A stretch of 64,000 bases of DNA from Allosaccharopolyspora coralli (GCF_009664835.1 NZ_CP045929.1:1426001-1490000); one strand, 5' to 3'; positions 25,625 to 34,727 are shown, counted from the first letter of the stretch. Numbers and translations are program-made. The notes: generated by a model from the letters alone, not told the origin.

Positions 25625-26123
25625 GAGGTCACCTGGGAACTGGGGCGGTGATCCGGACTGTGGCTCGCGCGGACTGCGGTTCGAGCGGTTGTGCGCCGTC
25701 GCTTGGTGCTTCGCCGTGCTGCGACGTGAGGAACGTCTCCAGCGGATATGCGAATCGAAGGTGCAGAAGAGACCGGCGGTGCCTGCTCTCCCGAATCGGG
25801 ATCGACTCACTGCTTCGGCCGGGTCGCGAAAGCGTTTTCGGACGTCGCGCCGCTACCCTGGGCGACGGGAACGGTAGTGACACGAGCGCCCGAATCAGGC
25901 ATCTCGCCACTTCGGTCGCGGTGTACCGATCGCATGGCAAGCGGTGCGTTCCTGGTAGAACGGTTCCAGGCTCCTTCTGTTCGGCCATGTGGGTGGTCTT
26001 CGTGGGGAGCCGGGGACAACGTCGCACCGCCGTGGGCGGCGGGACGGGATCGTCGATGTGGGCCTTCCCGCCCGGACGGCTATTCGGGCCTCGCTACGGC
26101 GAGACGACCTCCCGGGAAGGACC
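25625..26123. other. About 500 bases without a convincing gene
   Basis: Between the IS5 element and the acyltransferase-like gene I see no reading frame with recognisable protein similarity. The first 40 bases (GGGAACTGGGGCGGTGATCC) weakly resemble intergenic repeat R. The last 30 bases hold the GGGAAGGA ribosome-binding site of the next gene. Confidence 0.5.
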
Positions 26124-27404
26124 ATGACTTCGACCCGACTCGGAACCGCAGCGGCAGCGGACTCCGGTGACACCGCACCGGGTGAGGCGAAGCACGAGCG
26201 CGGGAACTCGGACGGCACCGTCGACAGCACCGCCCGACTCGTCGGTATCGACGTCGCCAGGGCGATCGCGATCCTGGGAATGTTCGCGGCCCACGTCGGC
26301 CCGACGGACTACGACCATCCGCATTCGTGGGCCTTCCTGCCGTTCCACGGCAGGGCGGCGGTGCTCTTCGCCGTGCTCGCCGGGATCTCCATCGCGATGA
26401 TGTCCCGTGGTGCGGTCTCCGCGGGCGGCGGTGGATGGCGGAAGGCGTCCGTCCGCATCGGCACCCGGGCGGTCCTGATGCTCGCGCTGGGCGTGGTGAT
26501 GAACATCGTGTTCGTCGTCCCGGTGTGGGTCATCCTCACCTATTACGGCGGGTTCTTCCTGCTGTCCCTGCCGTTCCTGCGGTGGGGCGCGCGAAGCCTG
26601 GCGATCGCGGCCGGCGTGACGATCGTCGGCGCGCCGATCGTGTCGTGGCTGATCCGGCGCGCCTACTTCCCGAAGACGCTCGTCGAGACCCCGCTCCAAG
26701 ACCTCGGGGCGGAGCAGTTGACGTCCTTCGCGGGGGCGTTCGACTTCCTCACGACCTTGATGCTGACCGGGGTGTTCCCGACGTTCATCTGGATCGGGTA
26801 CGTCTTCGCAGGCATGGCGCTCGGCCGCCTGGATCTTACGTCGCCTCGGGTGGCCAAGGTCGTGACCGCTGTCGGTGCGGGGCTGGCCGTCGTTTCGTAC
26901 GGCTCGTCGTGGCTCGCGCTGAACGCCTTCGGCGGTGCGGACAAGATCTACGGCGTCCTGCAGGCGCACGCCGACGCGGAGGGTATTCCGGTCGAGACGT
27001 ACCTGCAGCTCACGCTGTTCAAGGTGCACGGCACCCCACCGACCGACGAGCCCGCGTGGCTGTTGCTCTCGAGCGCGCACAGCGGCACTCCGTTCGACGG
27101 GGGTGGCAGTGTGGGGTTGGCTCTGGTCGTGATCGGTGTGGCACTGATGCTGCAACCGGTCGCCGGCAAGGTGCTGCGACCGCTGGCTGCGGTGGGGGCC
27201 CTGTCGTTGACGTGCTACATCGGGCATCTCGTCGTCATGCAGCTGCTCTGGGGCGGCGATCCGGAATACACCGCGCTCAACGCGATCCTTTTCGTCGTCG
27301 GCAGCATCCTGTTCGCTCGGGTGTGGCGCCGCTGGTACGGCCAGGGGCCGATGGAGAAGCTGGTCGCCAAGGTCTCCTCCGCGGCGACGAAGGCGGTGCG
27401 CTGA
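26124..27404 (+). CDS. Heparan-acetyltransferase-like/DUF418 membrane protein
   Basis: A 426-residue polytopic membrane protein, ATG 26124, with a GGGAAGGA site. After a hydrophilic N-terminus comes LVGIDVARAIAILGMFAAHVGP, the first helix of the HGSNAT/DUF1624 fold, with the conserved Asp and His. FLPFHGRAAVLFAVLAGISIAMMSRG is the second conserved block. About ten membrane helices follow, ending with the DUF418-like C-terminus LSLTCYIGHLVVMQLLWGGDPEY. Such proteins are membrane acyltransferase-like proteins of mostly unknown substrate, often transferring acyl groups to cell-envelope glycans. It stands alone beside IS elements. Confidence 0.8.
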   Translation: MTSTRLGTAAAADSGDTAPGEAKHERGNSDGTVDSTARLVGIDVARAIAILGMFAAHVGPTDYDHPHSWAFLPFHGRAAVLFAVLAGISIAMMSRGAVSAGGGGWRKASVRIGTRAVLMLALGVVMNIVFVVPVWVILTYYGGFFLLSLPFLRWGARSLAIAAGVTIVGAPIVSWLIRRAYFPKTLVETPLQDLGAEQLTSFAGAFDFLTTLMLTGVFPTFIWIGYVFAGMALGRLDLTSPRVAKVVTAVGAGLAVVSYGSSWLALNAFGGADKIYGVLQAHADAEGIPVETYLQLTLFKVHGTPPTDEPAWLLLSSAHSGTPFDGGGSVGLALVVIGVALMLQPVAGKVLRPLAAVGALSLTCYIGHLVVMQLLWGGDPEYTALNAILFVVGSILFARVWRRWYGQGPMEKLVAKVSSAATKAVR

Positions 27405-27429
27405 CGCCCGGAACGGAGTTCCGTGTGTG

Positions 27430-27690
27430 TCAGCCGGCCGTGGCGCGGAGCAGGTGCAGCTGGCCGAGCTCGGCGGTGTTCTTCATCAGCTCCGCGGTGA
27501 CCCAGGCGAGTGTGTCGGCCAGGGCTTGCTCCGGAGCGTCGTGCCAAGGGAACGGGGCTTGCTTATCGAGGTCGTCGGCGGTCAGGCCGTTGAGAACGGC
27601 GAGCCATTCCGTGCGTAGCGAGCGCAGCCGCTCAACGGACGCCTGTCCGGTTCCCGGCCACGGACAGTCCGACGATGATTCCTGCTGCAT
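27430..27690 (-). pseudogene. DinB-superfamily fragment (C-terminal part)
   Basis: An 86-residue frame that looks like the C-terminal half of a DinB/mycothiol-dependent enzyme. FPWHDAPEQALADTLAWVTAELMKNTAELGQLHLLRA matches the end of the small actinobacterial DinB-like proteins, which are usually about 150 to 170 residues. The first half of such a protein, with its first metal-binding His, is not found upstream; an amino-acid permease gene starts there in the opposite direction. I take it as a truncated gene, although a short functional protein cannot be excluded. Confidence 0.6.
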
Positions 27691-27759
27691 CTCCCGTCGG
27701 CATCACCTGTTTCCTGTGGACTGCGGGCGTCGTCTCGGTGCGCGATATCGTGGCTCGAC

Positions 27760-29028
27760 GTGAGGTTGGCACGGCGTCTCGGAACGGTGGATGCGGTCGT
27801 CGTCGGCTTGTCCTCGATGATCGGCGCCGGTGTTTTCGCCGTGTTCGCCCCGGCTGCTGCCGCAGCGGGAACCGGTCTGCTGATCGGCTTGGCCCTGGCC
27901 GCTGTCGTCGCCTACTGCAATGCCCAGAGCTCCGCCGCCTTGGCTGCCCGCTACCCGGAATCGGGAGGCACCTACGTCTACGGTCGCGAACGCCTCGGCG
28001 ACTGGTGGGGGTTCACAGCGGGCTGGGGCTTCGTCGTCGGAAAGACGGCGTCGTGTGCGGCCATGGCCCTCACCTTCGCGGGCTACGTCACCGACGAGCA
28101 CGCCGAGCTCGTCGCGTCCGCCGCTGTGATCGCCTTGACGACGGTCAACTACTTCGGTGTCACCAAGACCGCGGCGGTGGCCCGCGTTCTGCTCGGGATC
28201 ACCCTGCTCGCACTGGCGGTGGTGCTGGGCGGGATCTTCGGTGGTGGCGAGCTCGGCAGAGAACATCTCGGCACGGCAGAGCTGTGGACCGGTGGCGGGG
28301 TAACCGGCATTCTCCAGGCGGCAGGCTTGCTGTTCTTCGCCTTCGCCGGGTACGCGCGCATCGCCACCATGGGGGAGGAGGTGCGTGATCCGCAGCGGAC
28401 CATCCCTCGTGCTGTTCCGATTGCGCTGGTCATCGCCCTAGTCGTGTACGCCGCGGTCGGAGTCGCTGTGCTGCTGAGTCTCGGTCCTGCGCGCCTCGCG
28501 ACCTCCGCCGCCCCGCTCGTCGACGCCGCTACTGCCGGTGGCGTCGGCGGTCTCGCACCGGTCGCCGCTGTGGGAGCGGTGGTGGCGAGCTTGGGTGCGT
28601 TGCTGGCGCTGAGCACGGGAATCGGTCGGACGACCTTGGCCATGGCCCGCCGACACGATCTGCCGGTATGGCTTTCGGCGGTCCATCCTCGTCACCAGGT
28701 TCCGCACCGCGCCGAGATCGTGCTCGGCGTCGTGGTGTGCGTGCTCGTACTGACACTGGATCTGCGCGGGGCGATCGGATTCTCGTCGTTCGGCGTGCTC
28801 GTCTACTACGCCATCGCGAATGCGTCCGCCTGCACGCTACCGGCGGAGCTGCGACGATTCCCGCGTTGGCTCACCGGTGTCGGAACCGTCGGTTGCCTCG
28901 TGCTCGCCGCCACCTTGCCGTGGACGTCCGTCGTCGCCGGAGTCGCCGTGTTCGCCCTGGGACTCAGCGGCCGGGCTCTGCATCGTCGCTTCGGACGGTC
29001 CGGTGACTCGCGTCAGTGTTCGTCGTAG
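27760..29028 (+). CDS. Amino-acid permease, APC family
   Basis: A 422-residue membrane protein from GTG 27760 with about 12 helices. The N-terminus RRLGTVDAVVVGLSSMIGAGVF carries the unwound GAG segment of helix 1 that binds the amino-acid carboxylate. RYPESGGTYVYGRERLGDWWGFTAGW is the conserved loop and helix 3. FAFAGYARIATMGEEVRDPQRTIPRA is the helix 6 region. This is an APC-superfamily uptake carrier, and the substrate cannot be told. Its last 16 bases overlap the remnant of a His-rich gene on the other strand. Confidence 0.88.
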   Translation: MRLARRLGTVDAVVVGLSSMIGAGVFAVFAPAAAAAGTGLLIGLALAAVVAYCNAQSSAALAARYPESGGTYVYGRERLGDWWGFTAGWGFVVGKTASCAAMALTFAGYVTDEHAELVASAAVIALTTVNYFGVTKTAAVARVLLGITLLALAVVLGGIFGGGELGREHLGTAELWTGGGVTGILQAAGLLFFAFAGYARIATMGEEVRDPQRTIPRAVPIALVIALVVYAAVGVAVLLSLGPARLATSAAPLVDAATAGGVGGLAPVAAVGAVVASLGALLALSTGIGRTTLAMARRHDLPVWLSAVHPRHQVPHRAEIVLGVVVCVLVLTLDLRGAIGFSSFGVLVYYAIANASACTLPAELRRFPRWLTGVGTVGCLVLAATLPWTSVVAGVAVFALGLSGRALHRRFGRSGDSRQCSS

Positions 29029-29137
29029 TGGCCGTCGTGGGCGGCGTGGCGATGTCCATCGTGGACGTAGTCGACGTGGTCGCCGTGCGGCACGGCGACG
29101 TGGCCGCAGCCTCGCCGTGCGTGTGGTCGTGATCGCT
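29013..29137 (-). pseudogene. Frameshifted His-rich small protein
   Basis: Two adjacent frames on the minus strand join to a typical short His-rich actinobacterial protein. SDHDHTHGE lies in one frame (about 29137 to 29108) and GCGHVAVPHGDHVDYVHDGH plus RHAAHDGHYDEH in the next, ending at 29013. One base is missing at the junction, and the place where the start codon should be reads CAC. I infer a lost gene for a metal-binding peptide of about 43 residues. A sequencing error could explain the shift but not the missing start. Confidence 0.5.
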
Positions 29138-29222
29138 GTGCTGCTGATGCGCGGTCGTCTGCGAGCTCCACTGATGCCGTTTTCGCAGTTGAACCAACTG
29201 TATGGGTGGGAGCGCGGCTGAA

Positions 29223-29268
29223 GGCGTGAGCCTTTGTGGTGGTCATAGCCACCACAAAGGCTCACGCC
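29223..29268. terminator. Bidirectional terminator/repeat family U, copy 1
   Basis: A perfect 20-base stem GGCGTGAGCCTTTGTGGTGG with its complement at 29249 to 29268 and a six-base loop, four bases after the catalase stop. A diverged copy lies at 46107 to 46150 upstream of the phenylacetate genes. Confidence 0.75.
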
Positions 29269-29272
29269 TCGG

Positions 29273-30733
29273 TCACCGGTTGTTGTTGACGGTACGTTCG
29301 ATGCGGTCGCCGATGTCGGCGTCGACGTTGCGCCAGTACTCGAAAGCCCGCTTGAGGACCGGCTCCGTGACACCGTCCAGGAGGTGTCCGGCCACATTGG
29401 ACACGAGCCGTTCGCGCGCGGCGTCGTCGAGCACTTCCCGGACCATCGTGCCCGCCTGCCCGAAGTCGTCGTCGTCGCGACGTTTCGTGTAGGGCTGCTG
29501 CACGATCTCTCCGCTGGTGTGCCAGCCGGGAGGCGGGCCGGTCAGGTTCGGGTCCGCCTCGGGGCCGCCGTAGGAGTTCGGCGCGTACACCGGGTCCGAG
29601 ATCTTGTCGACCCGCATGGCGCCGTCCTTGCTGTAACTGTGCACGGGCACCTGCGCGGAGTTGACCGGGATCTGCTTGTAGTTGCCGCCCAATCGTGCGC
29701 GGTGCGCGTCCGCGTAGGAGAACATCCGAGCCAGCAGCATCTTGTCCGGGCTCGGACCGACGCCCGGCACGAGGTTGTTCGGCTCGAACGCCGCCTGTTC
29801 GATCTCGGTGTGGTGGTCGGTCGGATTCCGGTTGAGGGTCATGCGCCCGACCTCGATCAGCGGGTAGTCGCCGTGCGGCCAGATCTTGGTCAGGTCGAAC
29901 GGGTTGAAGCGGTAGGTCTCCGCCTCGGCGAACGGCATGATCTGCATGTAGAGCGTCCAGCTCGGGTGATCGCCTCGCTCGATCGCCTGAAACAGGTCGT
30001 TCTGGTGGTAGTCACCGTCGGCGCCCGCCAGGTGATCGGCCTCCTGCTGGGTGAGGAAGTCGACGCCCTGGTCGGTCTTGAAGTGGTACTTGACCCAGAA
30101 CTTCTCCTCCTGGGAATTGACCCACATGTAGGTGTGGCTGGAGTAGCCGTTCATGTGGCGCCAGGTCTTCGGAATACCGCGGTCGCCCATCAGCCAGGTG
30201 ACCTGGTGCGCTGATTCCGGCGACAGGGTCCAGAAGTCCCACTGCATGTCCTTGTCGCGGGAGTTCGTGTCCGCGCGGCGCTTCTGCGACCGGATGAAAT
30301 GCTGGAACTTCATCGGGTCGCGCATGAAGAACACCGGCGTGTTGTTGCCGACCATGTCGTAGTTGCCGTCACTGGTGTAGAACTTCACCGCGAAACCGCG
30401 CGGGTCGCGCCAGGTGTCCGGGCTGCCCCGCTCACCGGCGACGGTGGAGAACCGGATCATCATGTCCGTCCGCGTACCCGGCTGAAACACGGCCGCCTTG
30501 GTGTACGCGCTGACGTCACCGGTGACCTCGAAGGTGCCGAAAGCGCCGTTTCCCTTCGCGTGCGGCTGACGCTCCGGGATGCGTTCCCGGTTGAACTGGG
30601 CCATCTGCTCGATGAGGTAGTTGTCCTGGAGCAGGATGGGCCCGTCCGGTCCGACCGTCAGTGAGTGCTCGTCGCTGACGACCGGGATGCCCGCATCCGT
30701 GGTCGTGGGTCGCTTGGCTTCTCCGTGGGTCAT
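29273..30733 (-). CDS. katA: Catalase (monofunctional, heme)
   Basis: A 486-residue small-subunit catalase that converts hydrogen peroxide to water and oxygen. The catalytic His is in [16 protein letters not shown] near residue 60, the Asn in [16 protein letters not shown], and the proximal heme ligand Tyr in [20 protein letters not shown]-binding-type features and [12 protein letters not shown] are present, and the length is normal. The gene is isolated. No OxyR or FurA gene is next to it, so regulation cannot be inferred. The adjacent stem-loop probably ends its transcript. About 700 bases upstream are without a gene. Confidence 0.95.
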   Translation of the reverse strand: MTHGEAKRPTTTDAGIPVVSDEHSLTVGPDGPILLQDNYLIEQMAQFNRERIPERQPHAKGNGAFGTFEVTGDVSAYTKAAVFQPGTRTDMMIRFSTVAGERGSPDTWRDPRGFAVKFYTSDGNYDMVGNNTPVFFMRDPMKFQHFIRSQKRRADTNSRDKDMQWDFWTLSPESAHQVTWLMGDRGIPKTWRHMNGYSSHTYMWVNSQEEKFWVKYHFKTDQGVDFLTQQEADHLAGADGDYHQNDLFQAIERGDHPSWTLYMQIMPFAEAETYRFNPFDLTKIWPHGDYPLIEVGRMTLNRNPTDHHTEIEQAAFEPNNLVPGVGPSPDKMLLARMFSYADAHRARLGGNYKQIPVNSAQVPVHSYSKDGAMRVDKISDPVYAPNSYGGPEADPNLTGPPPGWHTSGEIVQQPYTKRRDDDDFGQAGTMVREVLDDAARERLVSNVAGHLLDGVTEPVLKRAFEYWRNVDADIGDRIERTVNNNR

Positions 30734-31404
30734 TGCTGTGGCCTCCTCGTCGTGGGAAGGATCTGTTCAGCTGCCGACCATCATCGTCGTCGCGCGGCCC
30801 AGCAGCACTTCGGTCTTCGCGAAGCCAGGCCATCAGCGTCCGGGATCGGACGGGGCGGCGCAGTGCCGGCGACGTCGCCGCGGTGCCACGCGGTCGAGCA
30901 CGACCGGCAGAGCGGCGCCGATATTTCGAGCGGAGGGTGTCGCACTCCACCCGAGGAACGTCGTCGCGCGCTGACTCGTGCCGCTGAGCCATAGCAGCCA
31001 GGACACTCTTCTCGCAGGCCCCAGTCAACACCGGCGTCACCCTCGTGCTCACCATCGACCATCGACTGGTGCACGGAGGTTATTGCCGGGGCGAGGGATG
31101 CCCGACAGCGGTGAACGATTCGTCGTCGACCACCGCTGTCGACGCTACGTAGGCATCGTCAGAACTGTCCCAGGTGTGGGAGTCTCGCGAACGCGAGCGT
31201 CATGCCCTGTGCTCGTTCTGCGCGGGAACGCTGGACTTCGGCGACAGGGGCTCGCCGGATCACCCGATCGGAGCAACCCATGATCTCCAGGTGAGTCAAG
31301 ATTGATGAATCAATCAAATATGTCCGCGCACGGATCTGCGATCCTTTGTGGACGCGCGAGGCCTCGATCGCGGAGGCCGCTCTCCTGCGTGAACCTTGGT
31401 CGTT
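30734..31404. other. About 670 bases without a convincing gene
   Basis: The region upstream of catalase up to the IS30 element has short frames but none with recognisable similarity. It should hold the catalase promoter. An unusually AT-rich spot at 31296 to 31322 contains the small dyad ATTGATGAATCAAT (31301 to 31314). Confidence 0.5.
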
Positions 31405-32520
31405 TTCACTGGGGGCGGTGTTACGGGCGGTGTCAGTCGGTGGAAGCAAGTGAGCTGGTGAGGAGCTCGGTGAAGACTTCTGCTGGGGTTCGGTAGTCGA
31501 GTATACGGCGGGGGCGGTTGTTGAGTTCTTCGGCCACGGTGTCCAGGTAGGACTGGTGGTCGGTGATGTCGGTTGCTTTGGGGAAGTACTCGCGCAGCAG
31601 CCGGTTGGTGTTCTCGTTCGTGCCGCGTTCCCACGGCGAGTGCGGGTGGGCGAAGTAGATGTCGACGTCGGCGGCCAGCGACAACGCCGCGTGGCGTGCC
31701 ATCTCCGAACCCTGATCCCAGGTCAGGCTGGTGAGCAGATGCGACGGCATGTCGTTGATCTTCGACAGGAGTGCGTCGTGGGTCGTGGTGGCGTCATGCC
31801 TGCCGTCGGGCAGCGCCACACAGCAGGTGTAGCGCGACGTACGCTCGACCAGGGTGGCCATGGCGGTTTTGCCGCCCTTGCCCACCACGAGATCCCCTTC
31901 CCAGTGTCCGGGCACCCTGCGGTCGGCGACCTCGGCCGGGCGTTCCTCGATCGAGCGCATACCCACGATCCGCGCACCCGAGCTGCGGGCCCGGCCACGG
32001 GAGCGCCGCTGGCTACGCCCCGAGCGCAGCCAGATGCCTTGACGAGCCAGTTCGCCGGTGGGCAGCGCATAGATCCAGGTGTAGATCGCCTCGTGAGACA
32101 CCTGCCAAGCCTGCTGGCCCGGCCGTTCGTGCCGCAACCGGCCCGCGACCTGGTCCGGCGAGCAGCCCTCCCGCAGCTTGGTCGTGACCACCTCACGCAG
32201 CACCGGATCTGTATCCAGCTTGCGGATCTTCGGCCGCGCTCGTGCCGACGTGGCCTGTCGTACGGCTACCTGGGCCCGGTAATGCGCCCGGCCGCCATGG
32301 CGACGGATCTCGCGGCTGACCACGCTGGGATTCCGCTCGATCCGCTCCGCGATCACCGCCTGGTCCACGCCCTCGGCGATACCGCGCGAGATCTCTTCCC
32401 GATCGCCGCCCGTCAACATCGTGCGCTGTCCCACCCGGACACTCCTCGTCGGCCTTCCACACTCCACCGACGACATACCTACACCTAGATCACGTGCTTA
32501 CACCGGTTGAGATCAAGACG
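31405..32520 (-). mobile_element. IS30-family insertion sequence (ends approximate)
   Basis: One intact IS30 transposase gene. Possible imperfect terminal repeats are GGGGGCGGTGTTACGGG near 31410 and its weak counterpart AACCGGTGTAAGCACG (read on the minus strand) near 32495 to 32510. I could not fix the exact ends or a target duplication. ISb copy 1 begins about 40 bases to the right. Confidence 0.6.
31433..32476 (-). CDS. IS30-family transposase
   Basis: A 347-residue transposase. The N-terminal helix-turn-helix reads LTGGDREEISRGIAEGVDQAVIAERIERNPSVVSREIRRHGG. RQGIWLRSGRSQRRSRGRARS is the basic linker. The DDE core has VPGHWEGDLVVGKGGKTAMATLVERTSRY, then LTSLTWDQGSEMARH and HSPWERGTNENTNRLLREYFPKATD, all typical of IS30. 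The frame is intact. Start could also be the internal Met at MLTGGDREE. Confidence 0.92.
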   Translation of the reverse strand: MSSVECGRPTRSVRVGQRTMLTGGDREEISRGIAEGVDQAVIAERIERNPSVVSREIRRHGGRAHYRAQVAVRQATSARARPKIRKLDTDPVLREVVTTKLREGCSPDQVAGRLRHERPGQQAWQVSHEAIYTWIYALPTGELARQGIWLRSGRSQRRSRGRARSSGARIVGMRSIEERPAEVADRRVPGHWEGDLVVGKGGKTAMATLVERTSRYTCCVALPDGRHDATTTHDALLSKINDMPSHLLTSLTWDQGSEMARHAALSLAADVDIYFAHPHSPWERGTNENTNRLLREYFPKATDITDHQSYLDTVAEELNNRPRRILDYRTPAEVFTELLTSSLASTD

Positions 32521-32603
32521 TGCTCGACCTGCAAGGTATGGCACTTCCCCAGGTGGTTCGTGAGGGGCCGGCCTGTTTTCGGACGGCTTGTTAGTGGGTT
32601 ATT

Positions 32604-33506
32604 TTATGCCGCGTTCGCATGGTTGTAGTACTCGGCATGGGCTTCGTTCGGGGCCTTGTATCCGATAGCGGAATGGAGCCTGCGGTGATTGTATCGAAGC
32701 TCGATATAGGAAGCAATGTCAGCCTTGGCGTGGTCTTTGGTGAGGTAGGTAACTCGATGAACGCGTTCATTTTTCAGGGTGGCGAAGAAGGATTCGGCCA
32801 TGGCGTTATCGAAGCATATCCCGGTGCGTCCGACGGATTGTCGGATGCCGAGCGAGTGTAGCGTCATCGCGAAGTCGGCGGACGTGTAGTTGCTGCCCCT
32901 GTCTGAATGGAAAATCGCGCGGGCGGGAAGGGTGTGGTTGCGGGCAGCCATGTGGATCGCCTTCTCGATAAGTGGTGTGCGGTAGTGGTCGTCGATGGCC
33001 CATCCGACGACGGCTTTCGAATAACAGTCGATGACCGTGGCCAGATACACCCATCCCTGTCCGGTCGGGATATAGGTGATGTCGCCAACCAATTTCTCGC
33101 CCGGCTCACGGGCGGTGAAGTCACGTTTGAGCAGGTCCGGCAGCACGTGCGTGCTCGCCTGGGTCAGGCTCGGGCGCCAGGGCCGAGGCTGGCAGGGGAC
33201 GAGCTGCTGATCCCGCATGATGCTGCGCACGAGCTCCGGCGTGGCCGGCTCTCCGCAGCGGGCCAGCCACGCGTGGATGCGCCGGTGGCCGTAGGTGCCA
33301 TCGGAGTCGTCGAAACACTTCTTGATCAACGTGCCCAGGTAGCGACGGCGCCGGTCGGTGTCCGACTCGGGTCGCGACAGCCAGTCGTAGAATCCAGATT
33401 TCGACACGTTGAGCCAGGCACACATGTTCTCCACGGTGTAGCTCTTCACGCCGTGTTCGTCCGTGGTGTCCTTCTCTGCAGCGATGAACGCGTACCGCTG
33501 GCTCAC
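32604..33506 (-). CDS. IS3-family transposase OrfB (ISb copy 1)
   Basis: A 300-residue rve-type integrase-like transposase. The N-terminal HTH_21 region reads YGHRRIHAWLARCGE. The DDE core is seen in VGDITYIPTGQGWVYLATVID, AIFHSDRGSNYTS and GICFDNAMAESFFATLKNE, and the end YNHRRLHSAIGYKAP is standard. The GTG start overlaps the OrfA stop by four bases, and OrfB may be made by coupling or by a frameshift fusion. The protein is identical to OrfB of copy 2 at 36352 to 37254. Codon use is visibly lower in GC than that of the chromosomal genes. Confidence 0.93.
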   Translation of the reverse strand: MSQRYAFIAAEKDTTDEHGVKSYTVENMCAWLNVSKSGFYDWLSRPESDTDRRRRYLGTLIKKCFDDSDGTYGHRRIHAWLARCGEPATPELVRSIMRDQQLVPCQPRPWRPSLTQASTHVLPDLLKRDFTAREPGEKLVGDITYIPTGQGWVYLATVIDCYSKAVVGWAIDDHYRTPLIEKAIHMAARNHTLPARAIFHSDRGSNYTSADFAMTLHSLGIRQSVGRTGICFDNAMAESFFATLKNERVHRVTYLTKDHAKADIASYIELRYNHRRLHSAIGYKAPNEAHAEYYNHANAA

Positions 33507-33802
33507 CGATACTCGCTGGCAAAGAAGGCGGCTGCTTTTCCCAGAAATTCCGTCTTCATGCGCAGCTGACGATTCTCTTCTTCCAGCTCACGCAGTCGCG
33601 CACGCTCGGACACGCTCAACGACGGCTCCGGAGCATCGTGCGCGGCCTCGTACGCGTTCACCCAGTTCCGCAGGGTCTGCTGATTCAACCCGAGCTCGCG
33701 AGCAACCTCGGCCACCGTACGACCGGTCTCGGTCACCATCTTCGCCGCTTCATCCCGAAACTCGGGAGAATACGACCGACGCTTCGTTCCAGACACAGAC
33801 AA
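33503..33802 (-). CDS. IS3-family OrfA, HTH_Tnp_1 (ISb copy 1)
   Basis: A 99-residue DNA-binding protein: SGTKRRSYSPEFRDEAAKMV, GRTVAEVARELGLNQQTLRNWVNAY, then a leucine-zipper-like region RLRELEEENRQLRMKTEFLGKAAAFF. This is the usual first gene of an IS3 element, which recognises the terminal repeats and dimerises with OrfB or OrfAB. It is identical to the copy at 36056 to 36355. Start at 33802 is an alternative start codon (GTG). Confidence 0.9.
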   Translation of the reverse strand: MSVSGTKRRSYSPEFRDEAAKMVTETGRTVAEVARELGLNQQTLRNWVNAYEAAHDAPEPSLSVSERARLRELEEENRQLRMKTEFLGKAAAFFASEYR

Positions 33803-33861
33803 CCTTCCCTCGAAGGAGCGATTTTAGTTGGCTGCCTGTCCGAAAACGCCACGGCCCTCTA

Positions 33862-33981
33862 TCGTTCGAATTGCTCGGTACCGCGCGCTGGTCGGCGGTG
33901 GTGACTGACCGGGGCGAGTGCACGAGGATCATTTCGGTGCGCCGAGCCCGTGACGAGGAGGTGGCGATCTATGAAGGCTGA
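33862..33981 (+). pseudogene. brnT: BrnT-type toxin, 3' remnant
   Basis: The 40 codons to the right of ISb copy 1 encode a C-terminal tail FELLGTARWSAVVTDRGECT, RIISVRRARDEEVAIYEG. This matches the end of BrnT ribonuclease toxins (RIRIISARRAT...E..YE). The N-terminal half is missing; the IS element ends exactly where the frame begins. The stop overlaps the antitoxin start by 11 bases, the usual toxin-antitoxin arrangement. The toxin must be inactive. Confidence 0.65.
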
Positions 33982-34207
33982 GGATTTCGACGAGCGCTTC
34001 GACCACGGCGAGGACGTGACGTCCGAGCTTGATCGGACGAAGGTCAGACGCCCCAACGCTGAGCAGCGGCGCGTCACTGTGAACTTCCCGGCGTGGATGA
34101 TCGAGTCGCTGGACCGCGAGGCGAAGCGTCTCGGGGTGAGTCGGCAGTCGATCATCAAAGTCTGGATCGCCGACCGGCTTGAGCACCGCGACCACCACGC
34201 CGCCTGA
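33971..34207 (+). CDS. brnA: BrnA/CopG-type antitoxin, orphan
   Basis: A 78-residue protein from ATG 33971, with GAGGAGGTGG upstream. The N-terminus MKAEDFDERFDHGEDVTSELD is the BrnA start. The C-terminal ribbon-helix-helix reads RRVTVNFPAWMIESLDREAKRLGVSRQSIIKVWIADRLEHR. Antitoxins of this type neutralise BrnT and repress their own operon. The partner toxin has been cut by ISb copy 1, so this is an orphan antitoxin that may still bind DNA. Transcription would now have to start inside or next to the IS element. Confidence 0.8.
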   Translation: MKAEDFDERFDHGEDVTSELDRTKVRRPNAEQRRVTVNFPAWMIESLDREAKRLGVSRQSIIKVWIADRLEHRDHHAA

Positions 34208-34305
34208 CGCGGCCATACTGGCACCAGCCCACTCGTGCTCACTCATGACTCTTGCGCGAGGCTACCCACACGAGTGACCGGCGCTCCGCAGGCTCGGCCC
34301 GTTGA

Positions 34306-34727
34306 TCAGGTCGTCAAGCGGGTGCGCAGGGTGGTGAGTTCGGTGTCTGACAGACCGTTGTCGAGGAGGAAGTCGGGCATCGTCAACGACGTCATCGTCG
34401 CGGTCAGTGAGGCTTCGATGGTGGTGTTGTGGTTCGCGACGAGCTCTTTCACAGCAGCGAGTTGGTCGCGGATACCGAGTTCCTCGTATCGCTGCTTCAT
34501 CCGGTCGTAGGTGAGCAGATAGTCGGCGATGATCTCTTCCGGCATCGCTCCGGCCAGCGTGAGCAAGACGACGGCGAGGATCCCTGTCCGATCTTTGCCA
34601 CTGGCGCAGTGGAATACCACGCCTCCCGGCGCAGCCCGGGCGATCGCCCGAACGGCGGTGACCACCCGCTCTGGGTGCTCAGCCAGCATCGCCGAGTAGT
34701 ACAGCGGCGAGGCCAGGTTGTCTGAGG
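34306..34727 (-). pseudogene. Protein-tyrosine/dual-specificity phosphatase, C-terminal fragment
   Basis: This fragment continues the N-terminal part at 37298 to 37593. It begins SDNLASPLYYSAMLAEHPERVV and contains the catalytic P-loop VVFHCASGKDRTGILAVVLL (Cys and Arg of CX5R intact). ADYLLTYDRMKQRYEELG and a helical end follow. This is the Y_phosphatase3 type common in actinobacteria, related to Mycobacterium PtpB. Two IS3 elements interrupt the gene between the substrate loop and the P-loop domain, so no active enzyme can be made without excision. Confidence 0.85.

Larger units (their letters stand above)
32561..33861 (-). mobile_element. IS3-family element ISb, copy 1
   Basis: A 1301-bp element read on the minus strand. 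The ends are TGAGGGGCCGG (32561) and, on the other strand, TAGAGGGCCG (33861 inward). Both are followed by GTTTTCGGAC, giving an imperfect terminal repeat of about 24 bases. The boundaries come from comparison with the identical copy at 35997 to 37297. The three bases TCG lie on both sides (32558 to 32560 and 33862 to 33864), a possible target duplication. Its insertion truncated a BrnT-like toxin gene. Confidence 0.9.

Noticed and set aside
30734-31055. A reading frame upstream of catalase on the minus strand
   Set aside because: It reads through the catalase start in another frame and is low-complexity and Arg-rich. No ribosome-binding site or similarity was seen.
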